Assembly: GCA_016711345.1 (NCBI GenBank)
Contig: JADJTD010000001.1
Coordinates: forward strand, 3,660,001-3,724,000
Direction of reading: 5' to 3'
DNA from: Chloracidobacterium sp.
Lineage (GTDB): Bacteria > Acidobacteriota > Blastocatellia > Pyrinomonadales > Pyrinomonadaceae
DNA: 64,000 nt
Part shown: piece by piece, positions 33,777-41,735 of the stretch
How positions within the stretch are numbered: position 1 is the first letter of the stretch
Layout of the letters: each line of letters starts with the position of its first letter
Program-made: the position numbers and the translations under genes
Notes under the pieces: model-generated
The model's input: the letters and a program-made list of their open reading frames with translations, nothing else
The model's database searches: none
What the model was told of the DNA's origin: nothing

Positions 33777-34805
33777 TCAAAACCCACAACTTTTGTACGA
33801 GGGTTCGCGGTGCATTCTTACGGCTATGGAGGTGGCGTCTATTTGGTCGTCGTGCGTCCCTGAAGGGAAGGCGGCGGCTTCGTCTATGAAGTCGGTGTTC
33901 CAAGCGCCCTTGACGAGAAAGACCTTGCCTTCTTCGGCGAGTGATATCCATGGAAGTGCCTGCGTTACTTTGTCGCCTTTTACTTTTATGCCTCTCAAAG
34001 CGCGTCCCCGAGTTGCGGGGTCGCTTCTTAGGTCCTGGATCACTGCATTTCCGTTTGCCGAAAGCTCGATGCCGTGTTCGGTGTTGCTTTCGGCCTGAAT
34101 GCGTCCCAGAATGTAACGACGTTGTTCGGGATATTCGATACGGCGTCGAAAACCGCCGTCGATGTACATATTGCCTGCACTGTCATACGCGACTTTAAGG
34201 CTCGCTGTGTAATCCGCCGTCGCATTCTTTGAAATTCCGAGATCATAGCCTCGTTTCCATTTCAGGTTTGGCGGAGCCGCATCGACTTTGCGAAACCATG
34301 CACGTTTAAACAAACCGCCTTCGGCCGGTGTCGGCCTTTGCTGATAGAGTGCGGCAAACGAATAAGTGCCGAGTTTGCGTTGAAGACGGTCGAGAGCTTC
34401 TTCATCAAACCACTTTGGGCAGAGAGCCTCGCCGGGAGCGCGTCCCAGCGCATCTGTCGAATGCGGAGTGTGGAATGCGGAATGCGGAATTTCTGAAAGG
34501 GAGCCGTTTTTTTCTTCATTCCGCATTCCGCATTCCGAATTCCGCACTTCAGCGACCGCAGGGAGCGAGATGACGTCCCATTGCTCGCCGCCTTCTTCGG
34601 CGGCTTCTCTTAGTAAACGTCCGGCGAGGTCGTCTTCGTGCCAGCGGGTTTGGATGAGGATGATCTTGCCGTCGGGAGCGAGGCGTGTGTAGATGTCGTC
34701 GTTGAACCAGTTCCAAACATTTTCACGAAAGGTCTCACTTTCGGCTTCGGCTCTGGACTTCACAGGATCGTCAATGATGATAAGCTGAGCACCGTAACCC
34801 GTCAC
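33777..34805 (-). pseudogene. Phage terminase large subunit, C-terminal part
   Basis: 342 aa from a GTG at 34805. Contains the end of the ATPase (VTGYGAQLIIIDDPVKSR with Walker-B-like IIIDDP, ILIQTRWHEDDLAGRLL) and the RNase H-like nuclease domain (YDLGISKNATADYTASL, FPSGTHDDQIDATSIA with its metal Asp). In the same frame, homologous terminase sequence continues upstream of the GTG (AEWETSEGGGVRAVG), showing that this is the back half of a gene whose front half is at 34802-35494. An extra in-frame block of about 30 residues (VRNSECGMRNEEKNGS...) is encoded by a mirrored heptamer repeat at 34463-34549. Phage packaging motor; here broken and without other phage genes. Confidence 0.85.
34463..34549. 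repeat. Mirrored heptamer repeat inside terminase gene
   Basis: GGAATGC repeated three times on the left (34472-34493) and its complement GCATTCC repeated on the right (34517-34540), with about 24 bases between, allowing a long fold-back. Inserted in frame, adding residues not expected in a terminase. Confidence 0.8.
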
Positions 34806-35494
34806 GCCTGCACCTCTTCCGACCGCACGGACACCGCCGCCTTCGCTCGTTTCCCATTCGGCTTCGGAGTTTTTTGCACGCGTGTGGACGAACCAGTCAG
34901 AACCGCCTGCGGCAGCGGGTGGTTGAAGCTGGCATTCGGCGAGAAACTACAGCGTGTCGAAGCATTGGCCGGTAATCGCTTACGAACTTGAGTGGGATCG
35001 CTTGTTAAACCACCAGCTGCCGCTGGTGGTTCTGACACGGCTCGATCTTCCAAGAGTGCGTTTCGTATCATTCGCGAGAAGCGGTTTGCGAGGCCTTGGT
35101 TGTAGCTGCCGATGATGATCTTCATTTTCGGGTCTTTCTTGAGCATGTAGGCAGGGTAACGGACCGTGACGAGTTCCGATTTTCCGTGTCGCGGCGGCAT
35201 GAATATCATCAGCCGTTTGCTGTCGCCGTCCGTAATGCGTTTGAGGTGCTTGTAAATATAGACCTGATGCTTCCATTCCCAGGTCATCTTCGGCCACGTT
35301 CGTTTTAGCCAATCCTTGAACTCTTCGAAGTCCGGCAAAGAACTCGCCTCCTTATTAACGACGGGTAAGGCGGTAGTCTGGACGTAGCTCTCTGCCTGCG
35401 GCTCGTTGGAGAGAACAACCCCGTCTGCCGAAGCGGCAGCCTTGGCTTTTTCGCCGCAGCCTTTTGCTGTTCTCTTTGTTGCTTCAGCAGCCAT
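34802..35494 (-). pseudogene. Phage terminase large subunit, N-terminal part
   Basis: Open frame of 230 aa. Residues about 50-150 are the terminase ATPase: FKDWLKRTWPKMTWEWKHQV, then Walker A MPPRHGKSE, and MKIIIGSYNQGLANRFSR. After ALLEDRAVS the frame enters a 141-bp inverted-repeat element and never returns to the terminase frame; the last 80 residues are element and out-of-frame sequence. The true start is unclear because the first 40 residues overlap the upstream gene in another frame. Confidence 0.82.
34896..35036. mobile_element. 141-bp MITE/REP-pair element in terminase gene
   Basis: Imperfect terminal inverted repeats of 29 bp: GTCAGAACCGCCTGCGGCAG at 34896 (arm to 34924) and, on the other strand from 35036, GTCAGAACCACCAGCGGCAG (arm to 35008); four differences. 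Each arm is itself a hairpin (for instance AACCACCAGC/GCTGGTGGTT). No coding capacity. Position and size explain the frame break between the two terminase halves. Confidence 0.83.
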
Positions 35495-35691
35495 TCAAAT
35501 CCGTAGGTCTCGATCCATCCGGGCGTGCATGTGCCTCGTTCGAAGCGGCGGTAGAGACTTCTTCTGTGAAAGTCCCGATACCCCATCTCGCGCATTTCCT
35601 TCTCGATAAGTTCGTGATTCTGTCCGTCGTGCTTCAAATACAGATCACGGCAATCATGTAGCTTTTGAATAAATTCTTCTCTGTTTTGCAT
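35305..35691 (-). CDS. Phage-associated DNA-binding-like protein, tail doubtful
   Basis: 128 aa. The first 70 residues (FIQKLHDCRDLYLKHDGQNH, MGYRDFHRRSLYRRFERGTC, TPGWIETYGFEWLL) form a compact helical region of the sort found just before terminase large subunits, so a small-terminase-like or regulatory role is likely. From about residue 80 the frame runs over the start of the terminase in another register and yields low-complexity Arg/Ser sequence, so the real protein probably ends or shifts near there. A GCTGCCGCTTCGGCAG hairpin at the overlap may be another inserted repeat. Confidence 0.55.
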   Translation of the reverse strand: MQNREEFIQKLHDCRDLYLKHDGQNHELIEKEMREMGYRDFHRRSLYRRFERGTCTPGWIETYGFEWLLKQQREQQKAAAKKPRLPLRQTGLFSPTSRRQRATSRLPPYPSLIRRRVLCRTSKSSRIG

Positions 35692-35700
35692 AGTGATAAC

Positions 35701-35720
35701 CGAACGGATACTTCCGTTCG
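35701..35720. repeat. Short palindrome
   Basis: CGAACGGA and TCCGTTCG around a 4-nt centre, 10 nt upstream of the start of the phage-associated gene; a possible operator for it. Confidence 0.5.
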
Positions 35721-35765
35721 ATCTTCACGCTAGCGCGGTTTTTTGAAAATTGATATCCCAATTTT

Positions 35766-35898
35766 CTCGAAATGGCTGAACTTTCTCGAAATGGCTTAAC
35801 TTTCCCGAAACGGCTTAATTTTCCCGAAAAAGCTCAATTTTCACGATATGGCGTGATTTACACGATATGGCTTAACTTTCCAGGCAGAGCTACATTGT
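35766..35898. repeat. Array C: 7 degenerate 19-bp tandem units
   Basis: Seven consecutive 19-bp units; the first are CTCGAAATGGCTGAACTTT and CTCGAAATGGCTTAACTTT, the last is strongly diverged. TTTC-nn-GAAA dyads form at each junction. Since 19 is not a multiple of 3 the pattern cannot be protein-coding. Lies in a 391-nt gene-free gap and is followed by a long hairpin. Confidence 0.82.
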
Positions 35899-35917
35899 TA
35901 AACACCGCTAACCTGAT

Positions 35918-35987
35918 GCAGAAGCCCGCACGAAGTAAGGGCGTCCGTCGCCGCTAAAGAACGCCCTTACTCCGTGCGGGCTTCTGC
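35918..35987. repeat. Dispersed palindrome, long copy 3
   Basis: GCAGAAGCCCGCACG pairs perfectly with CGTGCGGGCTTCTGC, and the inner AGTAAGGGCGT with ACGCCCTTACT, so the stem is about 27 bp with one mismatch and a 16-nt loop. The inner part is the same core as the copies at 10381 and 46984. No gene overlaps it. Confidence 0.85.
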
Positions 35988-36082
35988 AATAAGAACCTTA
36001 GGCTTAAAGGCGTAACTCCTGTGACATTTGGTAAACTCTTTGAAGCCGGAAACGTATTAACGTATTACGGCTGCGCCTTGAG

Positions 36083-37318
36083 ATGAATTTTAGCGAAACA
36101 CTTAAACTTGCATTTGCCGCGATCTGGGCGCATAAGCTGCGTTCGTTTTTGACGCTGCTCGGAATGATCATAGGTGTGACGGCGTTTATGGTCGTGCTGT
36201 CGCTGCTGCAGGGGTTTAATGCTTACGTCGATGAAAAGATCGCGGGCATCGGTTCGAATTCATTTACTGTGAGGCGTTTTAGCTTTGACGATTTCAAAGA
36301 CACCGACACCGTCGCGGCGGCACAGCGGCGTAACAAGGAACTAACATTTGATGAACAGGATTTCATCCGCGAGCACGCTCAGCTTATTGATAAGATCGGC
36401 GCCAAGGCTGGCAATACTTCGCGTGAGATAAAGCACGGCGACGAAAGCCTGCAGGACGTCCAGATCGCTGGTGCCGAACCGGTAGTAGCCGAGATCGACA
36501 AACTTGATATCGCCGAAGGCAGATTCTTTTCGCCGCCCGAAAACGACAATGCAGTGCGGGTTGCGTATATCGGCATGGATGTCGCGACGAAGCTGTTTCC
36601 GCAAGGCGGAGCTGTCGGCGGCGAGATAACCATTCAAGGAATTCCCTACCGTATCGTCGGCATTCAAACGGCGAAAGGCACCGTCTTTGGGCAGCCGCAG
36701 GATAATTTTGTAACGCTGCCGATCAAGACATTCGGTGCGGCTTTTGGCGGGTTGGTGCGGCAGCGGGCGCCGTACTTCGTCGTGACGGCGAAGAACGAGA
36801 AGGTGTTCAACGATGCGGTCGAGGAAGTCAGGACCTTGATGCGGATCAAGCGAAAACTGGAATTTGGTGAGAAAGATACATTCGGCATCCTCACACCTGA
36901 CGCTATCACCGGCATTCGCGACAGAATTTTGGGGCCGACGTTTTTGGTGATCATTGCTGTGCCGACGATCGCCTTGCTTGTCGGCGCCATTGTCATCATG
37001 AACATCATGCTCGTCTCCGTCACCGAACGAACCAAGGAGATCGGCATCAGAAAAAGCCTCGGAGCACGGCAGGCTGACATCTTGAAGCAATTCCTCATGG
37101 AATCCGCGACGCTGTCGGCGATAGGCGGTATCATCGGCCTTCTGATCGCGGAAGTGCTTGGGATCGTTATTACAGCTTTTGTATTCCAGACGCGAATACC
37201 TTTGTGGTCGGCATTTTTTGCGATAGCGGTTTCCGGCGCTGTAGGCGTTTTGGCGGGTTTATTTCCAGCCTGGAAGGCGGCGAGGCTTGACCCGATAGAG
37301 GCACTCAGAGCCGATTGA
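36083..37318 (+). CDS. ABC transporter permease (MacB/FtsX family)
   Basis: 411 aa. One helix at about 20-43, a large periplasmic MacB_PCD domain at about 50-270, and three helices in the FtsX domain at 285-405. The cytoplasmic coupling segment SVTERTKEIGIRKSLGARQ and the ending FPAWKAARLDPIEALRAD are hallmark blocks. No ATPase domain. Pairs with the next gene (6-nt gap) as a heterodimeric permease; the required ATPase is absent here, the nearest being at 21.5 kb. Confidence 0.93.
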   Translation: MNFSETLKLAFAAIWAHKLRSFLTLLGMIIGVTAFMVVLSLLQGFNAYVDEKIAGIGSNSFTVRRFSFDDFKDTDTVAAAQRRNKELTFDEQDFIREHAQLIDKIGAKAGNTSREIKHGDESLQDVQIAGAEPVVAEIDKLDIAEGRFFSPPENDNAVRVAYIGMDVATKLFPQGGAVGGEITIQGIPYRIVGIQTAKGTVFGQPQDNFVTLPIKTFGAAFGGLVRQRAPYFVVTAKNEKVFNDAVEEVRTLMRIKRKLEFGEKDTFGILTPDAITGIRDRILGPTFLVIIAVPTIALLVGAIVIMNIMLVSVTERTKEIGIRKSLGARQADILKQFLMESATLSAIGGIIGLLIAEVLGIVITAFVFQTRIPLWSAFFAIAVSGAVGVLAGLFPAWKAARLDPIEALRAD

Positions 37319-37324
37319 TCCAGA

Positions 37325-38587
37325 ATGACTATTTTAAACAGCCCATTTTACGAGAATTTCAAGATGGCGTTCGATACGATACGCGGCAATAAGCTGCGCT
37401 CGTTTTTGACGATACTTGGCGTCGTTGTCGGCGTTATTACGGTCATGTTGATCTCGTCGATAATCAGCGGCATTAACGTTGCGGTCGAAAAGGAAGTTGA
37501 ATCGTTTGGAACGCGGTCGATCTTTCTTTACAAGATGGACATAGGCATCCGCACCAGCCAACCCACGCGCGAAGAGCGGATGCGTAAACCTCTGACGATG
37601 GAGGATGCAGATGCAATCGGACAACTGCCGAGTATCGAAGTGGCGGTGCCCTTTCTCGATATTTCAAATAACTTCTTTGGGCAAAAAATTAACGTTACGG
37701 GCAAGAACGGTAAGACATCGACGTCGGTGCAACTGCAAGGAACTCTGCCGGCAATGGACAAAGCCCCTGGCGAAGTGCTGATCGACGGACGTTGGTTTTC
37801 GGACGGCGAGAACGACGCAAAAGCCAACGTTTGCGTCATCGGTGATTTTGTCCGCGAGGCGTATTTCCCCTACGAATCACCGCTTGGACAGACGATCGAG
37901 GTTGGGGGACAGGAATTTCGTATTATTGGTTTGCTGCAAAAACGCGAACAGCTTTTCGGCGGTGGCGGCGGGAATAACGATCAAACAAATGTAATTTATA
38001 TGCCGATGGGAGCGGCACTAAAATTAAAGCCGAACGCGGATGACCTTTTTATTTTAGCGGTTGCGCGCGAAGGCTATCTTGAAAAAGCAAAGGACGCTGT
38101 TCAAGACCTTTTACGTATCCGCCGACAGGTAAAATTCGGCGACCCAAATAATTTTTCAATGGAAACGGCGGCGAGCCTGATCGATCAATTTTCAGCGATC
38201 ACAGGCGGCGTATTTTTGGCAATGGTCGTGATCTCGTCGGTGGGATTAATGATCGGCGGGATTGGCGTGATGAATATTATGCTCGTTTCCGTGACCGAGA
38301 GAACGCGAGAGATCGGCATTCGAAAAGCGATCGGAGCGAAACAGAGCGATATATTACTTCAGTTCCTCATTGAGGCTGCGACATTGACCGGATTTGGAGG
38401 CGTCGTTGGCTTACTGATCGGTTGGCTTCTCACGTTTATAGTTAGATTGATAATGCCGTCCTATGTTCCTCTGTGGGCACCGATCGCAGGTTTTGGAGCC
38501 AGCGTCGGCATAGGCATAATTTTCGGGCTGTTCCCGGCATGGAAAGCAGCCCGTCTGGATCCGATCGAAAGTCTTCGATACGAGTAA
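37325..38587 (+). CDS. ABC transporter permease (MacB/FtsX family), second subunit
   Basis: 420 aa with the same plan as the upstream permease: helix near 22-45, MacB_PCD periplasmic domain, FtsX helices from about 290. SVTERTREIGIRKAIGAKQS and FPAWKAARLDPIESLRYE correspond block for block. Starts 6 nt after its partner and ends 7 nt before the convergent Yip1 gene. Likely exports a peptide, lipoprotein or macrolide together with a MacA-type adaptor. Confidence 0.93.
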   Translation: MTILNSPFYENFKMAFDTIRGNKLRSFLTILGVVVGVITVMLISSIISGINVAVEKEVESFGTRSIFLYKMDIGIRTSQPTREERMRKPLTMEDADAIGQLPSIEVAVPFLDISNNFFGQKINVTGKNGKTSTSVQLQGTLPAMDKAPGEVLIDGRWFSDGENDAKANVCVIGDFVREAYFPYESPLGQTIEVGGQEFRIIGLLQKREQLFGGGGGNNDQTNVIYMPMGAALKLKPNADDLFILAVAREGYLEKAKDAVQDLLRIRRQVKFGDPNNFSMETAASLIDQFSAITGGVFLAMVVISSVGLMIGGIGVMNIMLVSVTERTREIGIRKAIGAKQSDILLQFLIEAATLTGFGGVVGLLIGWLLTFIVRLIMPSYVPLWAPIAGFGASVGIGIIFGLFPAWKAARLDPIESLRYE

Positions 38588-38594
38588 ATCTTTA

Positions 38595-39524
38595 TTAACT
38601 GATAAAGCTTGGGAACAAAGCGGCCATCGCCACTCCGAAAATTATCAACAGAACATATATACTTAGTGCCGCGCTCCAGGCGATAGTTCCAGTTACTTTT
38701 TCTCCGGTATTTTTCAAGCCCGTTGCGATCATCCATATCCAATAAAAAAGAAGTAAACTGAACGAGCCCAGCAGCGTAAAGATAATCGGATGTTCGGCGG
38801 GCAGTACAAGAAAATTAGGATTGTCCTGGATCAACGTTTGCTGCCCTAATATCGGGTGAATATCGTCGGGGTCTTTTATAAAAAGAAGTACTGTGTTCAG
38901 AACAAAACGTATAACAGAAACGGGGAACGTCGCATAAATACCTGCCGCAAATGCCTGCCAAAAATTGATCTGGCCACCCATTGCCATCGAAAAGAGCAAA
39001 AAGATCAATGCTAGAAATGCATAACCAAATATTGAAGCGGCAAAGCCTGAAACAGCTTGTCCGGCCTTGATCACGGGATCCTTGTTGTCGGCAAGTGCCT
39101 GTGCACGGCCTTCTTCGATGCCTTTTTTTGCTTGTTCATTATCTCTGATCATCGACATCTCAAGTGTCTTATCGATGGCAAAATTCGCGACGCGATCCGG
39201 CCCGAGCCGTTGGAGAAATAGATTTGTGTAGGTTACGGAAAGGATCGACATTATAAGCGCTGCGATCAGCCATCGCGGATGTCGGCGGAGATTTTTGAAC
39301 ACATCGGCCGGCGCGAAAAAAATATTGGCGAGCGTGCTTCCAGTTGACATTTTCTCGACGCCTTCATCTTCGGGCTTATCAACAAAGCTGAGGCCTATCA
39401 CTAGACCGCCAAAGAGGATAAGCGTTACACCTGTCGAGGTCATGCCGGGCACGATCTTTGTAATGCTTAAAATGCAAATAACGAAACCAACTGCGGCAGC
39501 TATAATTCCGGCGATTCGATTCAT
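38595..39524 (-). CDS. Yip1-domain membrane protein
   Basis: 309 aa. Two helices at the N-terminus (about 5-45), a cytoplasmic segment with NIFFAPADVFKNLRRHPRWL, which is the typical entry into a Yip1 domain, and four to five helices thereafter. GAGAGGAAAA precedes the ATG. Yip1-type proteins in bacteria have no agreed role. Convergent with the permease genes and upstream of nothing on its strand in the near distance. Confidence 0.82.
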   Translation of the reverse strand: MNRIAGIIAAAVGFVICILSITKIVPGMTSTGVTLILFGGLVIGLSFVDKPEDEGVEKMSTGSTLANIFFAPADVFKNLRRHPRWLIAALIMSILSVTYTNLFLQRLGPDRVANFAIDKTLEMSMIRDNEQAKKGIEEGRAQALADNKDPVIKAGQAVSGFAASIFGYAFLALIFLLFSMAMGGQINFWQAFAAGIYATFPVSVIRFVLNTVLLFIKDPDDIHPILGQQTLIQDNPNFLVLPAEHPIIFTLLGSFSLLLFYWIWMIATGLKNTGEKVTGTIAWSAALSIYVLLIIFGVAMAALFPSFIS

Positions 39525-39604
39525 ATTTTCCTCTCAGAAATTGGTTTAAGAATTACTACAAAACTTACGCTGATATCAACCGATTGTTTCAAGATACTCA
39601 CATG

Positions 39605-40588
39605 CTAGTATCCGTCCACTCGGATACATGCGGCGAAATGCCCGTTTGTGATTTCGCGTAATTCCGGTTCCACATTAGCACATTCGCCAATAGCTATCGG
39701 GCAACGAGTGCGAAAACGGCAACCGGACGGCGGATTTATCGGCGTCGGAATGTCGCCTTTTAATACTATTCTTTCGCGCTTCTTTGTTGGGTCTGGAATC
39801 GGGATAGCGGACAGCAACGCCTTTGTATAAGGATGCAGCGGCATTTCGTACAATTCGTCAGCATCGCAGATCTCGACGATCTTGCCTAGATACATCACAG
39901 CAACGCGGTCGGAAATATGTTCGACGACCGCCAAGCCGTGCGAAATAAACAAATACGTCAGGCCAAATTCATCCTGCAGTTCCTGCAGCAAATTCACGAC
40001 CTGAGCCTGCACCGATACATCCAGAGCCGACACAGGTTCGTCGCAAATTATGAGTTTTGGATTTAGAGCCAAGGCACGCGCAATCCCGATTCGCTGGCGT
40101 TGTCCGCCGGAGAATTCGTGCGGGTAGCGGTCGGCGTATTTCGGGTCAAGGCCAACTTTTTGCAACAGGTCTGCTACACGATTGTTCTGTTCTGCTTTGT
40201 CGCCGATGTTATGGATCTTGAGCGGCTCGGCGACGATCTGTCGGATGCTCAGTCGCGGATTTAGGCTCGCGTATGGATCCTGAAAGATGATCTGCATCTC
40301 GCGGCGAAGCGACTGCATTCTATTGTTAGGTAAGCCAACAATATTTTCGCCTTCAAACAACACTTCACCACTTGTCGGTTCATGCAGACGAAGCAGACAC
40401 CTTCCGACAGTTGATTTGCCGCAGCCCGATTCACCGACGAGGCCGAGCGTCTCACCTGCGATGATCTCAAACGAAACATCATCAACCGCCTGAACTACAT
40501 CAGCGCTGTTTTCAACAGGAAAGTGCTTGACGAGGTGACGAACCTCGAGAAGAGTTGATACTTGAGTCTTAGCAGCGATGTTGCTCAT
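39605..40588 (-). CDS. Oligopeptide/dipeptide ABC transporter ATPase (OppF/DppF type)
   Basis: 327 aa. Walker A GESGCGKST, signature SGGQRQRIGIARAL, Walker B LIICDEPVSALDVSVQ, switch His in FISHGLAVV, and the oligo_HPY tail with HPYTKALLSAIP and the Cys-containing CRFRTRCPIA that binds an iron-sulfur cluster in some members. Starts 6 nt after the OppD-type gene. These two ATPases power peptide uptake, but no permease or binding protein is adjacent. Confidence 0.93.
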   Translation of the reverse strand: MSNIAAKTQVSTLLEVRHLVKHFPVENSADVVQAVDDVSFEIIAGETLGLVGESGCGKSTVGRCLLRLHEPTSGEVLFEGENIVGLPNNRMQSLRREMQIIFQDPYASLNPRLSIRQIVAEPLKIHNIGDKAEQNNRVADLLQKVGLDPKYADRYPHEFSGGQRQRIGIARALALNPKLIICDEPVSALDVSVQAQVVNLLQELQDEFGLTYLFISHGLAVVEHISDRVAVMYLGKIVEICDADELYEMPLHPYTKALLSAIPIPDPTKKRERIVLKGDIPTPINPPSGCRFRTRCPIAIGECANVEPELREITNGHFAACIRVDGY

Positions 40589-40594
40589 TGAATA

Positions 40595-41620
40595 CTAAAC
40601 CTCAGCCGATAAGGTTCTCTCCCTCGCAATAGTGAATTTCAGTTTTTCATCATGCAAAACGCAACGAACCTTTACATTGTTCGGCAATTCGGTCAACGGT
40701 ATTTCTCCTTCGATGCAGATCTCCATTCGATGCTCGCAACGAGGAGCGAAATGGCAGCCGAACGGAAGATTTGTCGGGCTTGGTACTGTGCCTTCGATAG
40801 TTTGAAGCCGGACAGCCTTTGCGGAGCCTGCGTCGGTTAGTTTAGGCACCGAACGTAGAAGACCTCTTGTGTATGGATGTTTTGGATCGGCAAATAGCTC
40901 GTCAACGCCTGATTCCTCGACGATCTTGCCGGTGTACATCACGCAGACGCGATCGGCGACTTCGGCAACTACTCCGAGGTCGTGAGTGATGAGCAAAACG
41001 GCCAATTTTCGTGTTCTTCGAAGCTCATCTAACAGTTCAAGTATTTGCGCCTGAATCGTTACATCTAAAGCAGTTGTGGGTTCGTCGGCAATGAGCAATT
41101 CGGGGTTGCAGGCAAGTGCCATTGCGATCATTACACGCTGCCGCATACCGCCGGAAAGCTGATGAGGATAGTCGGAAACGCGGCGTTCAGGCGACGGTAT
41201 AGAGACCTCTTTCATTGCCTCTATCGCTGCTGCCCATGCCTGTTTCTTGTCCAGTTTTCGATGCAGCCGCAACGCTTCCGCAATCTGTTCGCCAACAGTA
41301 AAGACCGGATTGAGCGACGTCATCGGGTCCTGAAAGATCATCGCGATGTCATTACCGCGTATCTGGCGAAGACGTTCATCGGACGCAGTCGTCATCTCTT
41401 CACCTTTAAATTTGATCGAACCGCCCGTGATTTTACCCGGTGAAGAAATCAGCCGCATTATCGACAACGCCGTGATCGATTTGCCGCAGCCTGACTCGCC
41501 GACGAGGCCGAGCAGTTCCCCTTCGGCGATATGAAAACTCACACCATCGACGGATTTAACAAGCCCAGCCCGCGTCGGAAACTGTGTTCTTAGATTTGTG
41601 ACTTCAAGTAGATTGGGCAC
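40595..41620 (-). CDS. Oligopeptide/dipeptide ABC transporter ATPase (OppD/DppD type)
   Basis: 341 aa from a GTG. Walker A GESGCGKS, QDPMTSLNPVFTVGEQIAEA, signature SGGMRQRVMIAMAL, Walker B LLIADEPTTALDVTIQ, LITHDLGVVAE, and the oligo_HPY tail HPYTRGLLRSVP with CHFAPRC. First of the OppD-OppF pair. The start lies 12 nt from a mirrored repeat that fills the gap to the tricorn gene. Confidence 0.93.
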   Translation of the reverse strand: MPNLLEVTNLRTQFPTRAGLVKSVDGVSFHIAEGELLGLVGESGCGKSITALSIMRLISSPGKITGGSIKFKGEEMTTASDERLRQIRGNDIAMIFQDPMTSLNPVFTVGEQIAEALRLHRKLDKKQAWAAAIEAMKEVSIPSPERRVSDYPHQLSGGMRQRVMIAMALACNPELLIADEPTTALDVTIQAQILELLDELRRTRKLAVLLITHDLGVVAEVADRVCVMYTGKIVEESGVDELFADPKHPYTRGLLRSVPKLTDAGSAKAVRLQTIEGTVPSPTNLPFGCHFAPRCEHRMEICIEGEIPLTELPNNVKVRCVLHDEKLKFTIARERTLSAEV

Positions 41621-41632
41621 TAGAAGAAATTT

Positions 41633-41721
41633 AACGCAAAGACGCTAAGAAGCAAAGATGCAAAGGAAAACAAAATGGCTCTGCTTATCTTTGCGATTTT
41701 GCATCTTTGCATCTTTGCGTT
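41633..41721. repeat. Mirrored octamer repeat (GCAAAGAT type)
   Basis: AACGCAAAGACGC and repeated GCAAAGAT on the left, ATCTTTGC repeated with TTTGCGTT on the right, about 40 bases apart, able to fold back. Fills the gap between the tricorn and oppD-type genes. Same design as the heptamer elements but with an 8-nt unit. Confidence 0.8.
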
Positions 41722-41735
41722 GAAAAAATAACAAA

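Noticed and set aside
34802..34805. Programmed frameshift or translational coupling between the two terminase halves
   Set aside because: The 4-nt overlap is a by-product; terminase-like sequence already resumes upstream in the second frame, and an inverted-repeat element accounts for the shift.
36341..37090. 249-codon open frame antisense to the first FtsX-type permease
   Set aside because: Composition and lack of any motif mark it as a shadow of the permease frame.
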